A DNA stretch of 64,000 nt from Sphingobium sp. BYY-5 (GTDB lineage Bacteria > Pseudomonadota > Alphaproteobacteria > Sphingomonadales > Sphingomonadaceae). Shown here one piece after another: positions 55,501 through 63,528 of the stretch. The stretch is taken from NCBI RefSeq assembly GCF_022758885.1, contig NZ_JALEBH010000001.1, positions 930,001-994,000 on the forward strand, given 5' to 3'. The position numbers were made by a program, and so were the translations under genes. A model generated the notes under the pieces. It made no database searches, was not told the origin of the DNA, and saw only the letters and a program-made list of their open reading frames with translations. Each line of letters begins with the position of its first letter. The stretch's first letter is position 1.

Positions 55501-55921
55501 CTGCGAGCAATTGCTGGCAGAAGCCGTGGATGGTCTGGATGCGCAAACCGCCGCCGGTCGACTCCAGCACTTCGGCGAAGAGGCGTCGGGCCTTGTCCTG
55601 CATCTGGGGACCATGATCCTCCCCCAGGGCGATAAGGTCGGCGGCCAGCGCCGGGCCATCCAGTTGCACCCAGCCGGCAAGCCGATCGTGAATGCGATCC
55701 GCCATTTCCGCCGCGCCCGCCTTGGTGAAGGTGAGGCAGAGGATATTTTCGGGCCGCACACCCTGAAGCAGCAGGCGGAAGACGCGCGCGGTCAGCACAT
55801 GGGTCTTGCCGGTGCCCGCCGACGCGGACAGCCACACATGGGCGGCGGGCGCGGCGGCGCGCGCCTGGTCGCCGAGCAGTTTCTGCAAGGGGCGCGGCTT
55901 GTCAGCCATCGTCGCGGCCAT
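52511..55921 (-). CDS. addA: Double-strand break repair helicase-nuclease AddA
   Basis: A 1,136-residue UvrD/Rep-type helicase with C-terminal nuclease, partner of AddB in RecBCD-like end processing. Walker A is WLSASAGTGKTHVLTARV, then LCLTFTKAGAAEMADRI, DHILVDEAQDTNAAQW (motif II), TVHGAKGLQAPIVILAD and LYVALTRAEEKLIVAG (motif VI). The nuclease core is IQLVDFKTGRIAP. GGAGG six bases before the ATG at 55921 supports that start; the next ATG (55909) is only slightly shorter. The start lies inside the addB 3' end (20 bp overlap). Confidence 0.96.
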   Translation of the reverse strand: MAATMADKPRPLQKLLGDQARAAAPAAHVWLSASAGTGKTHVLTARVFRLLLQGVRPENILCLTFTKAGAAEMADRIHDRLAGWVQLDGPALAADLIALGEDHGPQMQDKARRLFAEVLESTGGGLRIQTIHGFCQQLLAAFPLEADLAPGFRPLDQREQASLARETLADLAVQAQERGDERLIGALQALSLRLGEGGAERFLLRCAGAGDALEALPDGILPWLAAEFDLPDGDIDQWLAEQCSDDMFDMRALDAIVRANVDWGKGRGLERCDRIAAWRALDPAGRAAGLSDLHRAWAKADGDLIDAKGWVPPFDGYLEMAARLYDRSHDLIAVKLRADYAALLAQALHAGRAYAQDYAQAKHLAGVVDFDDLIARTARLLEQDGIAEWIRYKLDQRIDHILVDEAQDTNAAQWRIVRTLAEEFFATEWEPGQKVRTIFTVGDFKQAIFGFQGTSPANFAAAQILFQRDADRSGHDFFNLSLDQSFRSTPAVLDVVDRTIATLRAERLGLEPGDVRHLSANRHPGEVQLWKPVVANLNEDAEGEEDWAADQERVLAARIARQIRQWIDDGLMLESRGRPVRAGDIMILVRRRSELARLIVARLYEEQVAVAGIDRLRLNAPLAVRDLLAALRFAVQPEDELNLASLLVSPLIGWSQDELMQRLIGRRVGLWRHLNQTLSDTELEPLRGLLSAADFTTPYRYLEAILSGPIDGRRRLVERLGIEAADPIEELLNAALAFESDDYPSLQRFIDWFDRGEVEIVRDAAAQGGMLRLLTVHGAKGLQAPIVILADACMDPDAGQRNDSLEWNGLPILAPRKAERQGPIGAVAEEAAEEERREHWRLLYVALTRAEEKLIVAGSLGPRAKGEVKLESWFAAVEGAMISLDADWEADPLWGAVRRWRGTEQLQPRKAEPETAEERAKVAEPRWLRAPAPVEARPPRPLAPSAAVEDDVPYPPPTPAMRAAAERGRWLHRLFERLPDVPVAGRRDAADRWLTQQGVDDPAVRRDVIDQALRVIEAPAFADLFGPDALAEAPIAAVVGEAVIAGTVDRLCIGADRIQLVDFKTGRIAPQSPDEVPMAHVRQMAAYVAALEVIFPGRAIEAGLLYTSGPHLVVLPPHLLAGHKPGFVPTQENLPL

Positions 55922-58874
55922 ACCATTCCTCCAGCCGCATGAGCTGGTCATAATCGCCATAATTGGCCACTTCGGGGTTTATTTCGGCGCGGAACGGGAC
56001 CGATCCCAGCAGATAGTCGTTCGCCACGCCCTCAAATTGCTCATGGGCATGGGCCGTGAAGTCGGCGGTGACGATCTTGTCGCGCTTCCCCATCGGATCG
56101 ACCGGGCTTTCCCGATAGCCGAACTGATCGCCCTTTTTGGCGAGCGACCAATATTCGAAATCGCCTGCTTGCGGCCTGGGACCAAGCCCCTCGAACCCGC
56201 CCAGTTCAGCGATGATGCCGAGCAGCCCCAGTTGGAGGGCAAAACCCGCCTTCACCTGCCGCGCGCTGGGCGGCTTGCCCGTCTTATAGTCGATGATGCC
56301 GATCCGACCGTCGGCCAACCGGTCGATCCGGTCCGCCTTGCCCATCAGGGTGACGCCCGCGATCTCCGCCCGTCCCTCCTGCTCCACCGCCAATATGGTG
56401 CGGCCTTCGGCCTTGTCCTTCGCCACTTCGGCGGCGATCCAGCGTATCGCTTCGATCAGGCGGGGCTGCCACAGCGCGCGGAGCAGCGGATGCACCTCCG
56501 GCCGCTCGAACATCGCCCTGGCCCGCGCTTCCAGATCGGCCGGGTCGAACCGTTTCTCCTCCGCCCAATGTTGCAGAATCTCGTGCACAGCCGTGCCGCG
56601 CCAGGCCGGTCCGGCATCGGCGTCGACCGGATCGAGCCGTGCGAGCCGCAGGATGCGCCGGGCGTAGAAGGCATAGGGATCGGCTTTCAGCCGGTCGACA
56701 TCGGTAACGGGGATCAATTTGGGCCGGACTTGCGTGGGCGGGATCGGCGCGGGACGGCGTTCGGGCGCGTGCATGTGCGGACGGTCGATCGCCTGCGCCA
56801 GCAGCGCATAGCGATCCGCCGCCTTCCATTGCACGCCCGCCATCGCCTTCAACCGCAGCCAGAAGCGCGATGCCACGGCCGGTCCGCCACTCCCGCGTCG
56901 TGCTCGCGTGATGAGGACATGCGGGGCGCCCAGGGCACCGGCAAAATCATGGGCGGCCAGGCCGATGCGGCTTTCCAGGCCCGGCAAGCCAAGTTCGCGG
57001 CGGACACGCGGTGCAAGCCAGGGATCGGGTGCGGGCAGGCCCGGCCACGTCCCTTCGTTCAATCCCCCCAGGATCATGAGATCGGCCTGCGCCAGCCGCG
57101 CCTCGATCAGGCCGAGGATCGCGATGCGCGGATGCCCACCCTGCGGCGGGCGCACGGCGACGCCCGCCAGCATATGCTCCAGCAGCAGGGGAAGCGCGCG
57201 GATGTCCGCCTGCCGTGGCCCCTCCTGCGCGAAGGCTTCCATCTCGGCGAAAATATCCGCAGCGGCATGGCCCTGATGCCCGGACCAGACCATATCGCCC
57301 GACAACGCACCGGCCTGCGTGCGGATCATTGCCAGTTGCCCGGCCAGATCGGACACGATGCGTACGCCCTCTTCCAACCGTTCCAGCAGGGCGCGGGCGT
57401 CCGGCCACCAGGCACGCACCTCGTCGCGCAGCCGCCTGTCCCGATCATCGCCCCCGCGCGGCGCAAGCAACAGATCGATACCGACCAACCCCGCCTGTGG
57501 GCGCGGCCCGCGCAGCAGCAGGTCCAGTCCGCGCACGCCCTCCAGCCAGGCAAGCCGCGCCTCACCCCGCATCACCAGCGGATGCTTGAGCAGGGTCAGC
57601 AATGCGACCGGGGCAAAGCGTTCGGCCACCGCCTCCGCCATGGCGATCAACAAGGTGCCGGGCGGCAGCCGTGAAAGCGGCAAACCGGCAGAATCGTCCG
57701 CCTCTATGCCCCAACGCCGTAGATGTGCGGACACGCGCGTCGCCAACTGCCGATCCGGCGTCACCAACGCCGCCGTCCGCTCCGGGGTTTCCAGCGCCTC
57801 GCGCAGCGCGATGGCAATGGCCTGCGCCTCCTCGCCGGGCGTTGCGACTTCCAGCGCCTCCACCCCAGCGAGCGACCGGTCGGCCGTCTTGAGGTCACGC
57901 CAGCGGCTGGTCAGGCGCGGCGGCAGCATGGCGTTAGAGATATTGCGCCCTCGCACGGCGCGTGCGTCATGCTCGCTGCCCCAGCGCCATTGCGCGATAT
58001 CGTCCCGCGTCGCGCTCATGCGGTCGAGCAGGCGCTTGAGCGCATATTGCGGATGCGTCTCGTGCGGCGCGGATGCATGACCGGTCAGCGGGTCCGGATC
58101 GAAGGGGCCAATCGCGTTCCAGGCTTCCTCGTCCATATTCTGGTCAAGCCCGGCGAAGACCACCATGCCCTGGGGCATTTCCGCAACGCGACGCAGCAAC
58201 CGGGCGACGCTCGGCGCGGTGGTGGAGATGCCCGCAGCCACCACGAAGCCGGGAGGAGGCGTATCAGCCCAGCGCGTCGCCAACCGATCGAACAGGCGGT
58301 TGCGGCGATCGGCTAGGTCGATACAGCCCAACCGCGCCAATTCCGCTGGCCAGCGCGACAGGAGAATTTCGAACAGAGTGAGCGACGCCTGCCAATGGCT
58401 GGAGAGTTCCGCCGACAGATTGAGGTCGCGCAGGGCGTTGAGCGGCACCTGTTCCACCTGCATCTGGTCCAGCACGCTGCCCAACGCCTGCCCCAGTTGC
58501 AGGGCAAGTGCTGCATCGGTGCCCGGCTTCACATCCTGTACCATCCGCGCGAGGATCATCTGACGGCGGACCGACGCGATGGCAGGCGGGATGGGATCGC
58601 CCTCCCCCAACGGATCGAGCGCGCCGCCCACCTGTTCGCCCAGGTCCGGATCGCCCATCGTCACCAGCCGGGGCAGCAGCAGGCCACCGCCGGACTGCCG
58701 GACGAAGGCGTCCCGCACGGCGCGCACGGCGCGATTGCTGGGCAGCAGGATCATGCCCTGCGCAAGCGCGCGGACATCCTTGCCATGGCGCGCCAGCAGG
58801 CCGCTTACCAGCGCGTCGGCGAAGGCGCGGTGCGCCGGAATGGTGTAGAGCGCCGGATGCGTCTGCTCACCCAT
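55902..58874 (-). CDS. addB: Double-strand break repair protein AddB
   Basis: A 990-residue inactivated-helicase/nuclease subunit of AddAB. The N-terminal segment has MILLPSNRAVRAVRDAF (degenerate nucleotide site), a middle with LGLIEARLAQADLMILGGLNEG followed by TWPGL, and a C-terminal PD-(D/E)XK nuclease with IGIIDYKTGKPP. Start MGEQTHPALYTIPAHR at 58874 overlaps the murU stop by 8 bp. In alphaproteobacteria AddAB replaces RecBCD. Confidence 0.95.
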   Translation of the reverse strand: MGEQTHPALYTIPAHRAFADALVSGLLARHGKDVRALAQGMILLPSNRAVRAVRDAFVRQSGGGLLLPRLVTMGDPDLGEQVGGALDPLGEGDPIPPAIASVRRQMILARMVQDVKPGTDAALALQLGQALGSVLDQMQVEQVPLNALRDLNLSAELSSHWQASLTLFEILLSRWPAELARLGCIDLADRRNRLFDRLATRWADTPPPGFVVAAGISTTAPSVARLLRRVAEMPQGMVVFAGLDQNMDEEAWNAIGPFDPDPLTGHASAPHETHPQYALKRLLDRMSATRDDIAQWRWGSEHDARAVRGRNISNAMLPPRLTSRWRDLKTADRSLAGVEALEVATPGEEAQAIAIALREALETPERTAALVTPDRQLATRVSAHLRRWGIEADDSAGLPLSRLPPGTLLIAMAEAVAERFAPVALLTLLKHPLVMRGEARLAWLEGVRGLDLLLRGPRPQAGLVGIDLLLAPRGGDDRDRRLRDEVRAWWPDARALLERLEEGVRIVSDLAGQLAMIRTQAGALSGDMVWSGHQGHAAADIFAEMEAFAQEGPRQADIRALPLLLEHMLAGVAVRPPQGGHPRIAILGLIEARLAQADLMILGGLNEGTWPGLPAPDPWLAPRVRRELGLPGLESRIGLAAHDFAGALGAPHVLITRARRGSGGPAVASRFWLRLKAMAGVQWKAADRYALLAQAIDRPHMHAPERRPAPIPPTQVRPKLIPVTDVDRLKADPYAFYARRILRLARLDPVDADAGPAWRGTAVHEILQHWAEEKRFDPADLEARARAMFERPEVHPLLRALWQPRLIEAIRWIAAEVAKDKAEGRTILAVEQEGRAEIAGVTLMGKADRIDRLADGRIGIIDYKTGKPPSARQVKAGFALQLGLLGIIAELGGFEGLGPRPQAGDFEYWSLAKKGDQFGYRESPVDPMGKRDKIVTADFTAHAHEQFEGVANDYLLGSVPFRAEINPEVANYGDYDQLMRLEEWYGRDDG

Positions 58875-59577
58875 GGGTGAGGATCGACTCCACAACGGGA
58901 ATGGCCTGCGGCGTACCGACGTCGAACCACAGTCCCTGATGCGCTACGCCGTAAAGCCTGCCGGCTTCGATGGCGCGGTTCCAGAAGATATTGGTGGAAA
59001 AGACGTCCGACGGCGGATCGCGCAGCACGGCCGGCGACAATATCTGGATACCGATATACACGAACGGCGCGACATGTCCCTGTTTCCGGCGCAGCAGCCG
59101 CCCGTTGGCATCCATATGGAAATCGCCCTGCCCGGAGTGGCAATAGGCGCGGGCCTGCGGCACGAGGAGAAGCAATGCGTCCATGCGCACAGGGTCCCAG
59201 ACCCGCTGCATCATGGCAAATGTCTCGGCGGGACCATCGATCCAGAAATTGTCGCTGTTGACGCAGAAGAAGGGTTGGTCGCCCAGCGACGCCTTGGCGT
59301 GCATGAGGCCGCCGCCGGTCTCCAGCAACTTGGCCCGCTCGTCCGAAATGACGAATTCCATCGCCCCCTTGCGCGCCTGCAGATGCGCTTCGATCGTATC
59401 GGCGAGATAATGGACGTTGACGACCACCTTGCGGATGCCGCCCGCCTCCAGCCGGTCCAGCGCATGGTCCATCAGCGGCTTGCCGGCAACCTTGACCAGC
59501 GGCTTGGGCCGGGTGGCAGTGAGCGGACGCATCCTTTTGCCAAGTCCTGCGGCCATCAGCATCGCCGTGTCGATCAT
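58867..59577 (-). CDS. murU: MurU-like nucleotidyltransferase (MurNAc-1-phosphate uridylyltransferase)
   Basis: A 236-residue nucleotidyltransferase with LMAAGLGKRMRPLTATRPKP followed by LVKVAGKPL, the family's nucleotide-binding N-terminus, and the metal Asp in FFCVNSDNFW. In Pseudomonas MurU with AmgK converts recycled MurNAc to UDP-MurNAc, bypassing de novo MurA/MurB and giving intrinsic fosfomycin tolerance. Here the gene overlaps amgK by 4 bp, which supports MurU over a generic sugar-1-phosphate transferase. The start at 59577 is set by that overlap. Confidence 0.88.
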   Translation of the reverse strand: MIDTAMLMAAGLGKRMRPLTATRPKPLVKVAGKPLMDHALDRLEAGGIRKVVVNVHYLADTIEAHLQARKGAMEFVISDERAKLLETGGGLMHAKASLGDQPFFCVNSDNFWIDGPAETFAMMQRVWDPVRMDALLLLVPQARAYCHSGQGDFHMDANGRLLRRKQGHVAPFVYIGIQILSPAVLRDPPSDVFSTNIFWNRAIEAGRLYGVAHQGLWFDVGTPQAIPVVESILTHG

Positions 59578-60560
59578 GCGAGGGCAAACTCCTGAAGCGC
59601 CTGATGGCGCTTGTCGGCGGGAATATTGGTGGCGAACCATTCGGCCACCGGGGCCAATGCCGGATGGGCCAGATCGCGCTCCAGCAGGCCCCACATGCGC
59701 GGCAGATAGGCTAGGTAACGCGGCTTGCCGTCGCGCTTCCACAGGCGCGTGAAGATACCGATGATCTTGGCGTTCCGCTGTGCGCCCAGCACGGCATAGG
59801 CCGCATCGAAATCCGCCGGCGGGGATGCCAGCGCCTTGTAGCGGGCGAGCATCGCGGCCTCGATCTCCGGCGGAACGTCGCGCCGCGCATCCTGCAGCAG
59901 CGACACCAGATCATAGGCCGGATGTCCGGCCAGAGCATCCTGGAAATCCAGCAGGCCAAGGCCATAAGCTTCCGGCTGGTCGATCAGCATGATATTTTCG
60001 GCATGATAGTCGCGCAGGACCGTGACGATCGGGCTGGCCGACTGCTCCACGATCGGCAGCACGCTATCCCAGGCGCAGTTATAGGCGTCTTCGTCGACCG
60101 CCAGACCGATGGCGGGGCAATACCATTCGGTTACAAGGCCGACTTCGCGCCGATAGACGGCGCGGTCATAGGGCGGCAGGTCGGCGGCAGGCAGCTTGTG
60201 AAGGTCCACGAGCAAATCGATCGCGCGGCTATAGACCGTCATCTCGTTATCCGGCTGGGCGTCGACATGCTCCTTCAGTCGATCGTCGCCGAAATCCTCG
60301 ATCAGCACCAGTCCTTCGTCCAGGTCACGCGCCAATATCCGTGGCGCGGCAAAGCCGTCCGCCACCAGATGTTCGGCTATGGCGATGAAGGGGCGCGGAT
60401 CTTCATGCGGCGGGGGCGCATCCATCAACACGGCGCGCCGTCCACCATCAAGGACACGGAAGTAGCGGCGGAAGGAAGCATCGCCCGCGAGCGGGACGAT
60501 AGCGGCGCCAGGCCAGCCGGCCTTGACCAGGAAATCCGGGGCGGAAACGGGAGGGATCAT
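59574..60560 (-). CDS. amgK: AmgK-like sugar kinase (N-acetylmuramate/GlcNAc anomeric kinase)
   Basis: A 328-residue aminoglycoside-phosphotransferase-fold kinase. [17 protein letters not shown] is the nucleotide loop, VLRDYHAENIMLIDQ the catalytic Brenner motif and LGLLDFQDALAGHPAYDLVS the metal Asp region. With MurU it feeds recycled MurNAc into UDP-MurNAc. The ATG at 60560 overlaps the tsaE stop by 4 bp; another in-frame ATG is at 60572. Confidence 0.88.
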   Translation of the reverse strand: MIPPVSAPDFLVKAGWPGAAIVPLAGDASFRRYFRVLDGGRRAVLMDAPPPHEDPRPFIAIAEHLVADGFAAPRILARDLDEGLVLIEDFGDDRLKEHVDAQPDNEMTVYSRAIDLLVDLHKLPAADLPPYDRAVYRREVGLVTEWYCPAIGLAVDEDAYNCAWDSVLPIVEQSASPIVTVLRDYHAENIMLIDQPEAYGLGLLDFQDALAGHPAYDLVSLLQDARRDVPPEIEAAMLARYKALASPPADFDAAYAVLGAQRNAKIIGIFTRLWKRDGKPRYLAYLPRMWGLLERDLAHPALAPVAEWFATNIPADKRHQALQEFALA

Positions 60561-61015
60561 AGATGCGACCATCGATCCGTCCAAGCGTCCGACACGTCCG
60601 CTGTCAAGCGTCGCGCGCCGTCCGGTTCGATTGTGATATGCAGGCGGAGGCTGTGCGACCATAGAGCACCGCCCAGCCGGTCCGGCCATTCCACGATCAA
60701 GAGGCTGTCCATCAGATAATCACCGAGCGCCAGTTCCTCCGCCTCCGCCGCGTCATCCAGCCGATAGAGATCGACATGAGCGACCGGCAGACGCACTTCC
60801 GGCACATCATAGGGCTGCACGATGGCGAAGCTGGGACTGGGCGCTTCGCTCTCCAGCCCCAGTGCTTCCAATATGCCGCGCGCGAGGGTGGTCTTGCCCG
60901 CGCCCAGTCCGCCTTCCAATGCGATCACATCACCGATGCGGACATCTGCGGCGATCCGTCGGCCAAGATCGAGCATCACCGCCTCGTCCGCTATAATCAT
61001 GCTGGTTTCAGCCAC
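60557..61015 (-). CDS. tsaE: tRNA t6A37 biosynthesis ATPase TsaE
   Basis: A 152-residue P-loop ATPase assisting TsaBD in N6-threonylcarbamoyladenosine formation at A37 of ANN-decoding tRNAs. It has GGLGAGKTTLARGILEALG, SPSFAIVQPY, AHVDLYRLDDAAEAEE and LLIVEWPDRLG. The listed start is GTG at 61015 inside the divL 3' end (8 bp overlap); ATG at 61000 would give 147 residues. It is coupled on both sides. Confidence 0.93.
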   Translation of the reverse strand: MAETSMIIADEAVMLDLGRRIAADVRIGDVIALEGGLGAGKTTLARGILEALGLESEAPSPSFAIVQPYDVPEVRLPVAHVDLYRLDDAAEAEELALGDYLMDSLLIVEWPDRLGGALWSHSLRLHITIEPDGARRLTADVSDAWTDRWSHL

Positions 61016-63356
61016 GCGGCAGCTCGATCACGACCATGGTCCCCTGCCCCTTTTCCGATATGAGCTGCAACGTGCCGCCATGGGCTTGCGCAAGTTGTCG
61101 TGCCAGTGGCAGGCCAATGCCTGCCTTGATACCAGCGCGCGCCTGCTCGGCCCGCGCCGCCGGATCGAATATCGTCGCTTGTTGAGCGGATGAGATGCCG
61201 GGACCATTATCTGAAATCACGATGCGCGCCCTGTCCGCGCCGCCATCACCGTGAAGGAGAATGCGGGCACCCTGGCTGCAATAGCATAGCGCATTTTCCA
61301 GCAGATGGTCGATCGCCTGGCTGATGCGGCGTGCATCGCCCTGTACGTTGCCCAGCGATGGTTCGATCTGGATAACAAGGTCCATGCCTTTGACCGATGC
61401 CTCGCTATGAAGCCGATCGATGCGGGCTTTGGCAACTGCCGTCAGGTCAACGGCTGTACGCTCGATCGGCAGCGTTCCCGCCTCCCCCTGGGTCAGGTCC
61501 AGCACATTGTCGATCAACATGGACAGACGCCCCGTACTTTGCAGAATGCCGTCGACATAATCCTTGGCTGATCCGCTCAATTCGCCAGCATAGCCTGCGC
61601 TCATCATCTCCGCGAAACCGGCGATCGTCGTCAGCGGTGTGCGCAGTTCGTAGCTCATATTGGTGACGAAGGCGGTCTTGATCTGGTCCGCCTGCTCCAG
61701 CGCCTCGTTGCGATCGCGCAGCACCTGCTCCACGCGCCGGCTGTCCGTCACGTCCAGCATGGTGAAGAGCGCATTGCCGTCAGGCAGCGGAATGGCCGCA
61801 AATTCGAAGATGCGCCCATCCGCAAAGCCTACATGCCCCACACGTTGCTTGCGTTCCACAGTGGCGGCGCGAACCAGTTCGCGGACGAGATTGGATTGCT
61901 GCGGTTTGGCGAGGCGCGACTGCACTTCCCGCATCAGGTCGTCGATGCGCGGATGGGTCGCCAACATCTCCTCATTCGCGCCCCAGATGGCACGGAAGCG
62001 GCTGTTCCACATCTGCAAGCGCCCATCGGCGGAAAAGACGCCGATCGATTCGAACAGATTGTCGAACGTCGCGGTGCGGACCCGGAGCAGCGTATCGCGC
62101 GCGCTGGACAATTGCACCTGCTCGGTCCGGTCCTCGAAGATCAGCAGTAGGCCGCCGTCGGGCAAAGGCTGGGCATAGACGCGCAGATGCGTACCGTCCT
62201 GCAACAGCCAGTTTTCCTCCAGCGGATCGGGAGACAGGAACCAGTCACGCCGCTCCGCGCGCCAGGCGGGAAAGTCGCGATGCTCCGGCAGGCGACGGGC
62301 GTCGCGCATCTGGTCGAGAACACGTTCGAACAGCGGGGCGTCGGCAAGCGCATCCTGTTGCAGTCCGAACAGGCTGATGAAAGGTTGATTCCAGAAGCGC
62401 AACGTGCGGTCCGAACCAAAGCGCGCCACACCGGCGGAAAGCCGATCGAGCAAGTCGCGCTGAGCCGCCTCCAACCGCCGATGTTCGACCCGCGACTGCT
62501 CCAGTTCATGCTGGTCGACGGCATAGCCTGCTATGCCAGCCTCCCCCAGGGGCACATCGACGACACGCATCGTGCGGCGCTCGCCCTTGATCGTGGCCGG
62601 CACCATCCGGTCGACCAGTTCGTCCCGCGCCATCGCATCCGCCGCAGCCGCTTCGGGCGGCACGCCGCCAACCGACTCGACCAGTTCCGTCCCGTGCATG
62701 ATGACATCGCGGGCGTCCTGTCCGTCCACGGCACGGACATAGGCGCTGTTGACCAGGCTCAACCGCAGATCGGACGTGCGGTGCCACATGGGGAAGGGCG
62801 CGGCCTCGACCAACCCCGCCAGCGCCTCCAGCGCCTCCCGCAACTGTTCGACCTGCGTCTTCAGTCCCTGAATTTCACTCTGGCTGTCGGTCGCGTCGAA
62901 AATCCAGAGCACAACGCCGCCGCTGCTCGCCAGGTCGGGACCAGCGGGCGCGCCGCGCACCAGCAGCAGGCGTGAAGAGCCGATCCCGCGCACTGGCAGG
63001 GCAAAACTCTTCCCCGCGCGCTGTGCCGATGCAATCTCATGCGCCAGAACCGCACCGTCTTCGGGTTCAAGTCCGCCATCGGGCGCGGTCAGTTCGGATA
63101 CGTAGGTCGGTACGCGGGGCTTGCCCAGCCATTTGGCGAGGCGATCCGCAGCTTCCAGCCGACCGTCGGGATGGATGATGATGGGGGCAGCCGGGGCCGA
63201 CGCCAAGAGAACAGCCAGCCGGTCCAGCTTGCCCTGCGCCTGCGTGCCTTCGCGCCGCATATGCTGCCCACTGGCTAACGCCCAGATCGCGGCGCCCAGC
63301 CAAATCGCCAGAACGATCCCGAAAATGATGGCAGCAAAAGGCGACAGCGTCGTCAT
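61008..63356 (-). CDS. divL: DivL-type PAS sensor kinase with Tyr in place of the phospho-accepting His
   Basis: A 782-residue protein with one N-terminal transmembrane helix (AAIIFGIVLAIWLGAAIWALA), several PAS-like domains (about 45-155, 178-285, 300-410 and 430-540), a coiled linker and a kinase core. The H box reads VTNMSYELRTPLTTIAG: residue 569, normally His, is Tyr (codon TAC at 61652-61650). The ATPase boxes are intact: N box HLLENALCY, G1 ISDNGPGISS, G2 AGIGLPLARQL. Caulobacter DivL has the same Tyr and regulates the CckA-CtrA cell-cycle relay by binding phosphorylated DivK. The position ahead of tsaE-amgK-murU-addBA-trxA is that of alphaproteobacterial divL, so orthology is well supported. 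Confidence 0.9.
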   Translation of the reverse strand: MTTLSPFAAIIFGIVLAIWLGAAIWALASGQHMRREGTQAQGKLDRLAVLLASAPAAPIIIHPDGRLEAADRLAKWLGKPRVPTYVSELTAPDGGLEPEDGAVLAHEIASAQRAGKSFALPVRGIGSSRLLLVRGAPAGPDLASSGGVVLWIFDATDSQSEIQGLKTQVEQLREALEALAGLVEAAPFPMWHRTSDLRLSLVNSAYVRAVDGQDARDVIMHGTELVESVGGVPPEAAAADAMARDELVDRMVPATIKGERRTMRVVDVPLGEAGIAGYAVDQHELEQSRVEHRRLEAAQRDLLDRLSAGVARFGSDRTLRFWNQPFISLFGLQQDALADAPLFERVLDQMRDARRLPEHRDFPAWRAERRDWFLSPDPLEENWLLQDGTHLRVYAQPLPDGGLLLIFEDRTEQVQLSSARDTLLRVRTATFDNLFESIGVFSADGRLQMWNSRFRAIWGANEEMLATHPRIDDLMREVQSRLAKPQQSNLVRELVRAATVERKQRVGHVGFADGRIFEFAAIPLPDGNALFTMLDVTDSRRVEQVLRDRNEALEQADQIKTAFVTNMSYELRTPLTTIAGFAEMMSAGYAGELSGSAKDYVDGILQSTGRLSMLIDNVLDLTQGEAGTLPIERTAVDLTAVAKARIDRLHSEASVKGMDLVIQIEPSLGNVQGDARRISQAIDHLLENALCYCSQGARILLHGDGGADRARIVISDNGPGISSAQQATIFDPAARAEQARAGIKAGIGLPLARQLAQAHGGTLQLISEKGQGTMVVIELPRG

Positions 63357-63484
63357 GCGCGCGCGTCCCTATTTTGCTGAACCTGCCCGACCCTGTTCAT
63401 AATCGACACCGACCTATCGCAAGTCTGGCGCAGCGGGAAGCGGGTGATGGAAAGATTTGCGCGCCGTAATGGCCGAGCGCCAAG

Positions 63485-63521
63485 AAAAAGGGGGAAGGCG
63501 TTGCCGCCTTCCCCCTTTTTG
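63485..63521 (-). terminator. Intrinsic terminator after ahcY
   Basis: GGGGGAAGGCG and CGCCTTCCCCC form a strong stem with a short loop, flanked by A5 and T5 runs. On the minus strand it starts 9 bases after the ahcY stop and ends in a U-tract, so ahcY is transcribed apart from divL. The run is symmetrical and could also work in the other direction. Confidence 0.9.
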
Positions 63522-63528
63522 TACCGCC

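Noticed and set aside
55806..57674. A 622-codon open frame antisense to addA/addB
   Set aside because: AddA and AddB motifs are clear on the opposite strand; this frame has none.
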